From positions 1 to 8,498 of the forward strand of contig JAPKYY010000953.1 of assembly GCA_026394095.1 (NCBI GenBank): 8,498 bases of DNA. The letters run 5' to 3'. Positions 1 to 6,344 of the stretch are shown here, piece after piece (within the stretch, counting starts at the first letter, position 1; every line of letters begins with the position of its first letter). The DNA is from Acidobacteriota bacterium. Lineage in GTDB: Bacteria > Acidobacteriota > Terriglobia > Bryobacterales > Bryobacteraceae. The position numbers and the translations under genes were made by a program. Below the pieces are notes generated by a model. It was not told the origin of the DNA, searched no databases, and saw nothing but the letters and a program-made list of their open reading frames with translations.

Positions 1-452
1 GGCATTTTCGGCGGCAGCGGCTTCGGGTCGCCTGCAGCTCCAGCGCCTCCACCATTGATGCTCCCCTTCGATTTCTCCCCATCCGGCGAAACCGGCGGCT
101 GCCATTCCGGGTCCTTGAGTGTCTTTAGCGTCAAACCGAACTGCGATGCCGGCGTCGGCATCTTCTTCCCGTTGATCCTGAGCGAGAAGTCGTCCCAGCT
201 CAGCTTCAACTTTGCATCCGGCTTCCCGTAAAACGCCACTTCCACGACAACGTACTCTTCATTGGTAAACATGCCCTCAGGCGTCGGCACTGCATGGCCC
301 ACAAAATCGGCCGCAATCGTAACGCCGCCCACTTCAGCTTTGGCTTGATAGTCCACTGCTCCCGCGCGTGCAGGAACCCCACGTACTTCAACAGGCGCTT
401 GCCCGCACAGACTCAGTGCCCAAACTCCGCCCATCGCCAAAATCAATCTCAT
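1..452 (-). CDS. Secreted hypothetical protein, C-terminus cut off by window edge
   Basis: I do not recognise a named family. The frame stays open from the start codon to base 1, so at least 150 residues are present and the C-terminus lies outside the window. The N-terminus (MRLILAMGGVWALSLCGQAP) is a clear Sec signal peptide, so the product is exported. The mature part has alternating hydrophobic residues suggesting beta-strands (for example EEYVVVEVAFYG, then KLSWDDFSLRING) and then a Gly/Ala/Pro-rich low-complexity stretch (INGGGAGAAGDPKPLPPK) just before the edge. An in-frame ATG at 461 would add three residues, but the Shine-Dalgarno-like GAGGG at 463-467 lies 10 nt from the ATG at 452 and only 1 nt from the one at 461, so I prefer 452. 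The GAGGG overlaps the stop codon of the upstream flavoprotein gene, so the two are probably co-transcribed and perhaps translationally coupled. Function unknown. Confidence 0.75.
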   Translation of the reverse strand, partial: MRLILAMGGVWALSLCGQAPVEVRGVPARAGAVDYQAKAEVGGVTIAADFVGHAVPTPEGMFTNEEYVVVEVAFYGKPDAKLKLSWDDFSLRINGKKMPTPASQFGLTLKTLKDPEWQPPVSPDGEKSKGSINGGGAGAAGDPKPLPPKM

Positions 453-462
453 GGATCGCATA

Positions 463-467
463 CCCTC
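463..467 (-). promoter_or_regulatory. Ribosome binding site that decides the start of the partial secreted gene
   Basis: GAGGG on the minus strand overlaps the TAG stop (467-469) of the preceding gene. It lies 10 nt before the ATG at 452 and 1 nt before the ATG at 461, favouring the downstream start. Confidence 0.45.
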
Positions 468-1975
468 TATTCTCGCCTGATCCCGCCGAGCGAATCAATT
501 ACTTTCCGAGCCGCCTCAACCCCTCGGTACTGTGCCTCTTCAAAGATCGATATCCCGCTCAAATCCGAGTTCGCATAGAACAATCTGTCATGCCCCTTCA
601 GCATCTTCTGTCTGCCCGGCGAGGCAAGAAACCCTGGCGTTGGCCGCACCATCGCATGGCCATTTCGAAAGATATCAATCCTTGAAACGCAGTCCGCCAG
701 ATCCGAATGCGCCTTTCCCAAATCCGCCATCGCGAGATCCCGCCAATACTCCCAGGGCTTCTCAAGAAGGATCCGCCTCGCTTCGTTCGGCGTCTTCTCT
801 GCGAATGCGTAATACCAGGTCCACACCGTCTGCTCCCGGTGCATTGCCACACTCTGATGGGTTGCTACAACATAGCCCAGTGAGGGCGAACCATAGATCA
901 CGTTGTCCCAGGCCATCTCCGCCCCGCCACTCATTTTCGGCATCCTGTCCAGCGTCAAATTTGCTGTCACCCAGGGCGAATAACTAAAGCCCTCTGCTCT
1001 CGGCGCACCCTCCACGATGTAGCTCGCGAGAAAACTCGGCGCCGCCCAAATCATGCTCTGCGCCACATACTGCGTCTTCGGTGTCATCACGTTCCAGGCC
1101 CCGCCACTGCGGCCAACGCGGTACACCGGTTCCCCCGTCCGCACATGCCCGCCCACCTTTGCCTGCAACTGCTTCAGCAACCAGCCATTGCCTTCGGCCC
1201 AACAAAACGGGCCCTTGTCGTCGTGATCCCGAGCCGCAAAATAATGAAGCCCTGCCCAAGCGCTCGTATCCCCCAGCGCACTCCCGTAATCGTCACGAGT
1301 AGAGTAATCGAGATACCACATCAGCTCGGGCGCATCAAAGCGATTCGCCTTCAGCCAGTCCACAAACCGCATACCCTCCAGCCCCCCATCGATAGTGCCC
1401 TGCGCATGAGGAATCGCCCACTTACCCGTCCCATGCAAGCCTGCAATCAAGGCATCAAATCGTTTGAACTGTTCACGCCCCTTGGGTGAAAGTCCAATCT
1501 CTGGCTCCAGCCCATACTGCCATCGCCCATGAATGAAGAGCCGCTCCTGAGGGCTGTGACAAAGATGCCGCTCATTCAACTCGCCATCGACAATCAAGCC
1601 AACTTCCTGAAACAACTCCCGCACCAGTGGCGACTTCTGATTCGGAATCGGCACATAGTGCGCCCCCCACGGATAAGCCGAAACCGAATTCTCCCCATAC
1701 CGCGAATTCCCGCCTGCCTTCTCCTCCATCTCTACCAACACAAAGTCAGTGAAGCCGCGTTTCTTCAACCACCACGCTGCCGACAATCCTGCCATCCCAG
1801 AGCCCACGATCACCAGCGGAACCTTCTTCACATCCTTGGGCGCTGCAAAGCTGGCATGGTCTCGCAGCTTGTGTCCTAGCGGGAACCCGTCCATTACAAA
1901 ACCACCCGCAATCGGCGCACGCGCCTTCCGACCCAACTGCAAAAACGGTGCCGCTACCAGCTCGCGTCTTCTCAT
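467..1975 (-). CDS. FAD-dependent oxidoreductase, flavin amine oxidase-like
   Basis: A 502-residue flavoprotein of the NAD(P)/FAD Rossmann (amine oxidase-like) superfamily; it probably oxidises a small organic substrate using FAD, but the substrate is unknown. Residues 55-91 hold the dinucleotide-binding signature: VIVGSGMAGLSAAWWL (Gly-rich loop at 58-63), an acidic residue ending beta-2 (VLVEME, Glu82) that would bind the ribose, and GGNS at 88-91. The C-terminus (LFYANSDLSGISIFEEAQY, then RGVEAA) matches the second FAD-contacting segment of this fold. The start MRRRELVAAPFL resembles a weak twin-arginine signal, so export is possible but uncertain. Starts: the ATG at 1975 overlaps the stop of a possible 15-codon upstream ORF; a TTG at 1987 has AGGA 8 nt upstream and would add four residues. 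It lies between the DUF1080 gene and a secreted protein on the same strand, probably one operon. Family call is firm; specific function is not. Confidence 0.88.
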   Translation of the reverse strand: MRRRELVAAPFLQLGRKARAPIAGGFVMDGFPLGHKLRDHASFAAPKDVKKVPLVIVGSGMAGLSAAWWLKKRGFTDFVLVEMEEKAGGNSRYGENSVSAYPWGAHYVPIPNQKSPLVRELFQEVGLIVDGELNERHLCHSPQERLFIHGRWQYGLEPEIGLSPKGREQFKRFDALIAGLHGTGKWAIPHAQGTIDGGLEGMRFVDWLKANRFDAPELMWYLDYSTRDDYGSALGDTSAWAGLHYFAARDHDDKGPFCWAEGNGWLLKQLQAKVGGHVRTGEPVYRVGRSGGAWNVMTPKTQYVAQSMIWAAPSFLASYIVEGAPRAEGFSYSPWVTANLTLDRMPKMSGGAEMAWDNVIYGSPSLGYVVATHQSVAMHREQTVWTWYYAFAEKTPNEARRILLEKPWEYWRDLAMADLGKAHSDLADCVSRIDIFRNGHAMVRPTPGFLASPGRQKMLKGHDRLFYANSDLSGISIFEEAQYRGVEAARKVIDSLGGIRRE

Positions 1976-2019
1976 CGGATCCCGCAATCGGTGAATCCTG
2001 CACTCCTCACGTGCTTCAT
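1972..2019 (-). other. Possible 15-codon coupling ORF between DUF1080 and flavoprotein genes
   Basis: The minus strand encodes MKHVRSAGFTDCGIR. Its ATG (2019-2017) overlaps the TGA stop of the DUF1080 gene as ATGA, and its own TGA (1974-1972) overlaps the ATG of the flavoprotein gene as another ATGA. This would carry terminating ribosomes across the 40-nt gap. The peptide itself shows no recognisable feature. It may be chance, and the TTG start at 1987 for the flavoprotein would make it unnecessary. Confidence 0.2.
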
Positions 2020-2930
2020 GAGCGCGTCAGTGGTGTCACTGTCAACTTGCGAAACTCCACCACGCCATGATCGCCCTGCACGGCAATCGGACCGGGCATC
2101 GATTCATTCGGGTCAAAGCACATCGCCGTCGGCCCTTCGATCTCCTGATGATCGATAATCACTTTGCCGTTCAACTTCACGGTCACGGTTCTGCCCACCA
2201 ATCGCACATCGAGAGTCTGCCATTCTCCTGCAGGATTGGCTGCATCGACAGCAGGTAAAATGCGCGAATAGAGCGCCCCGTGGGAGTGCCCACTCAGCGC
2301 TTCACCGTGCGTGTCCTGAATCTGTACTTCATAGCGCCCGCGCAAACCGATCCCGGAATTCGATCCCTTTTCATATCGATATTCAGCATGAAGCTCCAGA
2401 TTCCAGTACGTCTCCTTCGTCCGAATGTCGCTTGCTTTCGGCGCATTCTTCATCACTCCATTCGCAAGAGACCATTCCAGTGTCCGCCCCGGAAACGTCG
2501 TCTGCCACCCGTCGAGGCTCTTCATCAAATCCTCAGTCTTGCCCGGCTTCCACTGATCTCCATCACGATCCCGAATCACTGGTGCACGCACGCCACGAAA
2601 GGTCAACGCGGGTGTGCCATCCACAGTCTGTCGTCCAATCAAAACATCTTTCTGTATTGACGCCGTATAAACAAGCTTCTTGCCAGCCTTCTCAAAGGTG
2701 AATTGCAGTTCTTTGTGCTCGACGCGGATCGACGGGATCTTGTCCATCTGCCCACCCGGCGCACCGACAAATCGCCCGGCAATTGCAGGCGTGCCCGCCC
2801 CGGTGACCTCAAGCCACCAGGCCCGCCCGCGTGGTTCTTTTTCGACGGTAAGGTTCCAGCGACCGTTGAAATCTTTGTCTGCGCCAAAGCTCATCACAGC
2901 AAAACTCACAATTAGTAGAAACTTGTTCAC
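2016..2930 (-). CDS. Secreted DUF1080 protein (3-keto-disaccharide hydrolase-like)
   Basis: A 304-residue exported protein. Residues 1-16 (MNKFLLIVSFAVMSFG) are a Sec signal peptide. Residues about 19-113 form a beta-rich N-terminal domain (FNGRWNLTVE, ITGRFVG-like strands, LTFRGVRAP end) also seen in acidobacterial members as I recall them. Residues about 135-300 are the DUF1080 / 3-keto-disaccharide hydrolase domain, a concanavalin-like jelly roll, with the hallmark segments SNSGIGLRGRYEVQIQDTHG (190-209), GEWQTLDVRLVGR (235-247), VKLNGKVIID (251-260) and PGPIAVQGDHGVVEFRKL (279-296). Characterised relatives cleave 3-keto-glycosides made by a dehydrogenase, or bind or cleave related sugars, in the periplasm; the substrate here is unknown. 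The start is a GTG without a clear Shine-Dalgarno; no better in-frame start keeps the signal peptide. It is first in a minus-strand set with the flavoprotein gene 28-40 bp downstream. Family call is firm. Confidence 0.9.
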   Translation of the reverse strand: MNKFLLIVSFAVMSFGADKDFNGRWNLTVEKEPRGRAWWLEVTGAGTPAIAGRFVGAPGGQMDKIPSIRVEHKELQFTFEKAGKKLVYTASIQKDVLIGRQTVDGTPALTFRGVRAPVIRDRDGDQWKPGKTEDLMKSLDGWQTTFPGRTLEWSLANGVMKNAPKASDIRTKETYWNLELHAEYRYEKGSNSGIGLRGRYEVQIQDTHGEALSGHSHGALYSRILPAVDAANPAGEWQTLDVRLVGRTVTVKLNGKVIIDHQEIEGPTAMCFDPNESMPGPIAVQGDHGVVEFRKLTVTPLTRS

Positions 2931-2952
2931 GTTCGCTATTATCTAAGATGTA
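2931..2952. promoter_or_regulatory. Very short divergent intergenic region with AT-rich core
   Basis: Only 22 bp separate two divergent GTG start codons. The AT-rich core at about 2937-2945 reads TATTATCTA on plus and TAGATAATA on minus, so it could serve as a -10-like element either way. I see no convincing -35 at the right spacing in either direction, and real promoters would have to extend into the opposite coding region. A regulatory role is inferred only from position and composition. Confidence 0.25.
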
Positions 2953-3273
2953 GTGCCACTCTTGCGTGCCATCTCGATTTTTTGCGTCATGCTGCTTCTT
3001 GTGAGCGTGCATTGCCGCGCAAAATGCGTTGCTGTCCCGCACGATACTGCCAAGCATGCTCCCGAATGCCCGCTGCACAAGCAAAAGGTGCCAGACTCGC
3101 AAAAGTGCACTCACGCCCCGCAGTGGGATCTCGATGACGCCAAGCAATTTGTCGCCATCACCGAAGAGACCACGCTCCCGGCGGCACCGCTCTCAACCAT
3201 TGCGATCCTTCTCAATCAAACCCCGCCCGAACCTTTCTTCGAGCACCGCATCCCTCTAACACTTCGAATCTGA
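2953..3273 (+). CDS. Small secreted Cys/His-rich protein, putative metal-binding
   Basis: A 106-residue protein that I cannot assign to a named family. Residues 1-23 look like a Sec signal peptide (Arg5, then the hydrophobic core ISIFCVMLLLVSV). The mature N-terminal half carries a dense set of possible metal ligands: Cys25, His30, His35, Cys39, His42, Cys52 and His54, in a pattern C-x4-H-x4-H-x3-C-x2-H-x9-C-x-H. The second half is ordinary and Pro-rich near the C-terminus. The start is a GTG with no strong Shine-Dalgarno; an ATG at 2989 would cut off the positively charged part of the signal peptide, so I prefer 2953. It is the first gene of a same-strand set with two exported, ligand-rich proteins; the next gene starts 52 bp downstream. 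Small Cys/His-rich exported proteins of this type occur next to heavy-metal efflux genes in Acidobacteriota as far as I recall. Metal binding is inferred, not shown. Confidence 0.7.
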   Translation: MPLLRAISIFCVMLLLVSVHCRAKCVAVPHDTAKHAPECPLHKQKVPDSQKCTHAPQWDLDDAKQFVAITEETTLPAAPLSTIAILLNQTPPEPFFEHRIPLTLRI

Positions 3274-3312
3274 TCGCGTTCTCCTAACCACGCCCAAAAT
3301 CCCAACTGACCT

Positions 3313-3318
3313 GAGGAG
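3313..3318 (+). promoter_or_regulatory. Strong ribosome binding site (GAGGAG)
   Basis: GAGGAG lies 7 nt before the ATG at 3326 and is the strongest Shine-Dalgarno in the window. It fixes that start and suggests the 336-aa protein is well translated compared with the first gene of the set. Confidence 0.8.
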
Positions 3319-3325
3319 AACTGTA

Positions 3326-4336
3326 ATGATCCGTGTCTTAATGCTCCTGCTTGGCCTTGCACAGTCAGCCAAGTTCGGAAAATATGAAGTGTCCCTGCGC
3401 CTCCCCGCCGATGGCCTATTTGCCGGCGAAGAGATGCAAATTGAATTCCGTGTCTCTGACACAACGAGCGTCGACCCATTGATGGGTGCCGACCCCGTCA
3501 TCCGCGCCAAAATCCAAAGCGCGATCGACATGCCTTCGATGGCCGGCATGCCGGTGATCCGTGAGATCTCCCATCCGGAAGGCGTCCCCGGCGACTATGG
3601 CCTTCACCCCTACTTTGTTCATGGCGGCGAATTCCGCCTGAAACTCACCATTGAACCTCAAGGTGAAAAGGCTTTCGAAGCCGAGTTCCCACTGCAGGTA
3701 GGTGACGCAAGGCCCAACCGCCCGAAGGCAGTCAGCCCCTACAAGATGAGCTTCGACAACAACGAAATCCGCATCACCGGCCCTGAAGGTCAGGTCAGGA
3801 ACTTCGACACCGTTCACGAAAAGAAGCTCCACTTCATCGTGGTCTCAAAAGATCTCACCTACTTCGCCCACCTCCATCCAGAGCCCAGCGAAAAGGGTAC
3901 GTTCAAACTAAAGGAAACTCTGCCCCCCGGCGACCTCCGACTCTTCGCAGACTTCGCCCCGCAAGGCAAAGGCGGCCAGGTGCTCATGCTTCCGCGCAAT
4001 AAATCGGGCAAAGCTACAGCCGTTGAAGACAACCTCAACGTCCCGGCCAAACTCACCGGTGATCTCATCGCCGGCAAAACCACCAAGCTCACACTCGAAG
4101 GTGGCCTCCCGCTCAAAGACCTCGAGCCTTATCTTGGCGCGATGGCCCACCTGATCATGATCCACGAGGATGGCGAAACCTTCGTCCACTCGCACCCCAT
4201 CGACGACCCCGCACAACTCGTCTTCCTGGCTCGGCCTCCCAAGCCCGGTAAGTACAAAGGTTGGGTCGAGCTCCAGTCGAAGGGTAAAGTGATGCACAAG
4301 AGCTTCTGGCTGGAGGCCGCCAGTGCGCGCCGTTAG
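3326..4336 (+). CDS. Secreted multi-domain protein, YtkA/FixH-like N-terminus plus duplicated His module
   Basis: A 336-residue exported protein with a short signal peptide (MIRVLMLLLGLAQS). Three beta-sandwich-like segments follow. Residues 16-125 resemble YtkA/FixH-like domains: DMPSMAGMP (68-76) is the Met/Pro motif, followed by His83, His94 and HGGEFRLKL (99-107). Residues about 135-235 and 240-330 appear to be two copies of one module, each with H-x12-H-x-H-P: His169/His182/His184 (HLHPEP) and His275/His288/His290 (HSHPID). Conserved His and Met on an exported scaffold suggest extracytoplasmic metal binding, perhaps copper; this is inference. A strong GAGGAG site fixes the start. The last 14 bp overlap the next gene, which starts in another frame, so the two should be translationally coupled. 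The protein could act as a periplasmic metal chaperone for the downstream outer-membrane protein. It could also be only a structural periplasmic protein. Confidence 0.85.
   Translation: MIRVLMLLLGLAQSAKFGKYEVSLRLPADGLFAGEEMQIEFRVSDTTSVDPLMGADPVIRAKIQSAIDMPSMAGMPVIREISHPEGVPGDYGLHPYFVHGGEFRLKLTIEPQGEKAFEAEFPLQVGDARPNRPKAVSPYKMSFDNNEIRITGPEGQVRNFDTVHEKKLHFIVVSKDLTYFAHLHPEPSEKGTFKLKETLPPGDLRLFADFAPQGKGGQVLMLPRNKSGKATAVEDNLNVPAKLTGDLIAGKTTKLTLEGGLPLKDLEPYLGAMAHLIMIHEDGETFVHSHPIDDPAQLVFLARPPKPGKYKGWVELQSKGKVMHKSFWLEAASARR
4311..4316 (+). promoter_or_regulatory. Ribosome binding site inside the upstream gene (TGGAGG)
   Basis: TGGAGG lies 6 nt before the GTG at 4323 and within the last codons of the 336-aa gene. 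It supports GTG as the start of the 551-aa gene and coupling of the two genes. Confidence 0.65.
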
Positions 4337-5978
4337 CCTATTCATCGCAACCGTCCTCTTTGCGCACGAAGGCAACCTTGTCAACCGCAAACCCAGCGCC
4401 GCCGACCCGCAAATCAAACTCGCGCGCAAGAAGCTCTCCCTGCTCAAGCGCGGCAAATATGCCTGTTGCAAGCGCACCAGTTGCGACCTCTGCGCAATGC
4501 GTTACGGCAAGTGCGAATGCGCCAAAAACCTGAAGCTGCACAAACAGGTTTGCGGCCAGTGCCTCCCGGAGCACAAAGCCAACGGAGTCAGCCTACGTAA
4601 GCCCACTCCGGCCCTGCCGCCCAGCAAAGAAACACAGGAAGTTGCAAAGCTCCTGCTTGATGCCAAGCGCATCCTGGTAAAAGAAAAACGCTACGCCTGC
4701 TGCAAGCGCGGCGGCTGCGACGAATGCACCTTCGAGGCCGATTGCCCTTGCGGTAAAGACCTTGCCGCCAAAGGCGAAAAAGGCGTCTGCGGCTCCTGCT
4801 ACGACGCCTGGCATGCCGGCGAAGGCAGCTTCCGCAACATCGACGTAGCCGACGTCAAACTGGCCGAGATGCAAGGCATGAACATGCCCTATGTCTCAGG
4901 CACAGCCCAGATTCCTGACCAGGCTCCGATGTACATGACCGAACATCGCAAGAAGGATTGGACCTTTATGACGATGGGCCAACTCAACGTCGTAGCTTCT
5001 CAACAATCCGGCCCGCGTGGTGGCGATAAAGTCTTTGCTGGTAACTGGTTCATGCCGATGGCTAGCCGTCGCCTCGGCCCCGGCACTCTGACGATTCGCG
5101 GCATGATCAGCCTGGAGCCAGCCACAGTCACTCAGGGCCGTTACCCGCTGCTCTTCCAGGAAGGCGAAACCTACAAAGGCCAACCCATAGTCGACGGCCA
5201 GCACCCCCACAACGCCTTCATGGAAATTGCCGCTCTCTATCAGATCCCCTTATCTGACAAAGTCAGCGTCTACTTCTATGGTGGCCCGCGAGGTGAGCCA
5301 GCTCTTGGCCCCGTTCCTTATCCACATCGTCTCTCGGCCAGTGAGAACCCAATGGCAGCTCTCGGCCATCACTATCAGGATTCCACCCACATCGCCAACA
5401 ACGTGGTTACCAGCGGCGTCAACATCGGCAAACTAACAATCGAAGCCAGCGGCTTCAGCGGTGCAGAACCCGGCGAACAGCGCTGGCGGCTGGAGAAAGG
5501 TGCAGTCGATTCCGTTTCGGGCCGCATCAGCTACAAGCTCACTGGCCGCTCACTGGTGCAGTATTCCCAGGGCCACATCAACGGAGTGGCCGAACGTCAA
5601 TCCGCCAGCTACACCTACGTCCGTCCTCACGCCGGAGGCTACTGGGCGAGCTCACTGATCTACGGACGCAACGTAGAGCCAGATCACACCTCAAACTCAT
5701 TCCTTGCCGAAAGCACAGCTTTCCTCAGGCAGAAGCACTGGGTATGGGGCAGGGCAGAGTATCTCGATCGCGAATCCTTCCACGGCAAGGTTACAGCCTT
5801 CACCGCCGGCTACGCACATGAAATCCCAAGCCCTTCCAAATGGCTGTCCTTTTCACTCGGCGGCCAGTTCAACTGGTACCGAGTTCCACCCGAGGCGAAT
5901 GCCCTCTACGGCAGCTCGCCCGTCGGCGCGCAGATCACACTGCGGGCAAGACTAAAGAGCAGTCGAATGTCGTTTTAG
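4323..5978 (+). CDS. Outer-membrane beta-barrel-like protein with two N-terminal eight-cysteine modules
   Basis: A 551-residue protein with a short signal peptide (MRAVSLFIATVLFA). Two copies of an eight-Cys module follow: residues 46-80 (Cys48, 49, 54, 57, 64, 66, 77, 80) and 124-159 (Cys126, 127, 132, 135, 141, 143, 156, 159). Both read YACCKRxxCDxC, then CxC, then VCGxC. A Met-rich linker (Met183, 186, 188, 203, 205, 216, 218) leads to a C-terminal domain, about 215-551, of alternating hydrophobic and polar strands rich in aromatic residues, ending in Phe551, as expected of an outer-membrane barrel. Conserved-looking segments are DGQHPHNAFMEIA (291-303) and GHHYQDSTHIANNVVTSG (348-365); I recall similar segments in uncharacterised proteins near metal-efflux genes. 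GTG start with TGGAGG 6 nt upstream, overlapping the previous gene by 14 bp. A CopB-like role in metal sequestration or efflux is inferred from architecture only. Its 3' end overlaps the convergent receiver gene by 27 bp. Confidence 0.85.
   Translation: MRAVSLFIATVLFAHEGNLVNRKPSAADPQIKLARKKLSLLKRGKYACCKRTSCDLCAMRYGKCECAKNLKLHKQVCGQCLPEHKANGVSLRKPTPALPPSKETQEVAKLLLDAKRILVKEKRYACCKRGGCDECTFEADCPCGKDLAAKGEKGVCGSCYDAWHAGEGSFRNIDVADVKLAEMQGMNMPYVSGTAQIPDQAPMYMTEHRKKDWTFMTMGQLNVVASQQSGPRGGDKVFAGNWFMPMASRRLGPGTLTIRGMISLEPATVTQGRYPLLFQEGETYKGQPIVDGQHPHNAFMEIAALYQIPLSDKVSVYFYGGPRGEPALGPVPYPHRLSASENPMAALGHHYQDSTHIANNVVTSGVNIGKLTIEASGFSGAEPGEQRWRLEKGAVDSVSGRISYKLTGRSLVQYSQGHINGVAERQSASYTYVRPHAGGYWASSLIYGRNVEPDHTSNSFLAESTAFLRQKHWVWGRAEYLDRESFHGKVTAFTAGYAHEIPSPSKWLSFSLGGQFNWYRVPPEANALYGSSPVGAQITLRARLKSSRMSF
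4458..4799 (+). repeat. Duplicated eight-cysteine module within the 551-aa protein
   Basis: Two copies at 4458-4562 and 4692-4799. The Cys spacing is CC-x4-C-x2-C-x6-C-x-C-x10-C-x2-C in copy 1 and CC-x4-C-x2-C-x5-C-x-C-x12-C-x2-C in copy 2. All eight cysteines are kept in both, and flanking residues YACCKR and VCG are identical, pointing to internal duplication. Confidence 0.85.
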
Positions 5979-6344
5979 AATATTCGGCAGGTTGACCGAG
6001 AACGCACTGCGCGGCACCACGCTATCGCAGCCTGCGTCTACGGCAGCCTGCTTTCTCTCTCCATCCACGTGAGAGATAAACCCGAGCAGACTCACCTTCT
6101 TCAAATCATCATCGGCCTTATAAGCCTTGATCAGCTTGAGCACGTCCAGCTTGTTGTGATTCAGGTCAATGAGGATCACCGAAGGCAGTGTCCGCGCCTT
6201 CGACATCGCATCCTCCATCGTCTTGGCATATTCAACGGTCACGGAGTTCTGCCGCGCAGCGGCATCAATCTTTACTGCGAACATCAGGTCGTCAACGACC
6301 GCGAGTACTTTGCGGGACTGCGAACCCGGCTGTGGAGATGACAT
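5952..6344 (-). CDS. Stand-alone CheY-like receiver domain protein, degenerate
   Basis: A 130-residue single-domain receiver of two-component systems with no output domain. Visible landmarks: the acidic pair Asp18-Asp19 (VLAVVDDLMFA), the phospho-acceptor candidate Asp60 at the end of beta-3 (VILIDLNHNKLDVL), Ser91 in the position of the usual Thr/Ser (LLGFISHVDG), and GCDSVVPRSAF at 105-115, where the nearly invariant Lys of beta-5 is replaced by Arg112. The Arg may slow or abolish the usual phosphorylation switch. The open frame extends 66 codons further upstream, but that part reads as non-protein (Arg/Trp/Cys-rich) and overlaps the divergent gene, so I chose the ATG at 6344; no Shine-Dalgarno is visible there. 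The 3' end overlaps the convergent barrel gene by 27 bp. No histidine kinase lies in the window, so its partner is unknown. Confidence 0.8.
   Translation of the reverse strand: MSSPQPGSQSRKVLAVVDDLMFAVKIDAAARQNSVTVEYAKTMEDAMSKARTLPSVILIDLNHNKLDVLKLIKAYKADDDLKKVSLLGFISHVDGERKQAAVDAGCDSVVPRSAFSVNLPNILKRHSTAL

Noticed and set aside
2989..3016. Lipoprotein signal for the small Cys/His-rich protein
   Set aside because: The residues before Cys21 (VSVH) do not fit a lipobox, which needs a small residue at -1; a normal signal peptide is more likely.
3543..3554. Perfect 12-bp palindrome CCGGCATGCCGG
   Set aside because: It sits inside codons for the conserved Met/Pro motif of the 336-aa protein and has no partner copy nearby; probably chance in G+C-rich coding sequence.
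3908..4477. 189-codon open frame on the minus strand
   Set aside because: It lies antisense to the 336-aa and 551-aa genes, which have good signal peptides, ribosome sites and domain motifs. Its own translation shows no motif, so it is a shadow of G+C-rich codon use.
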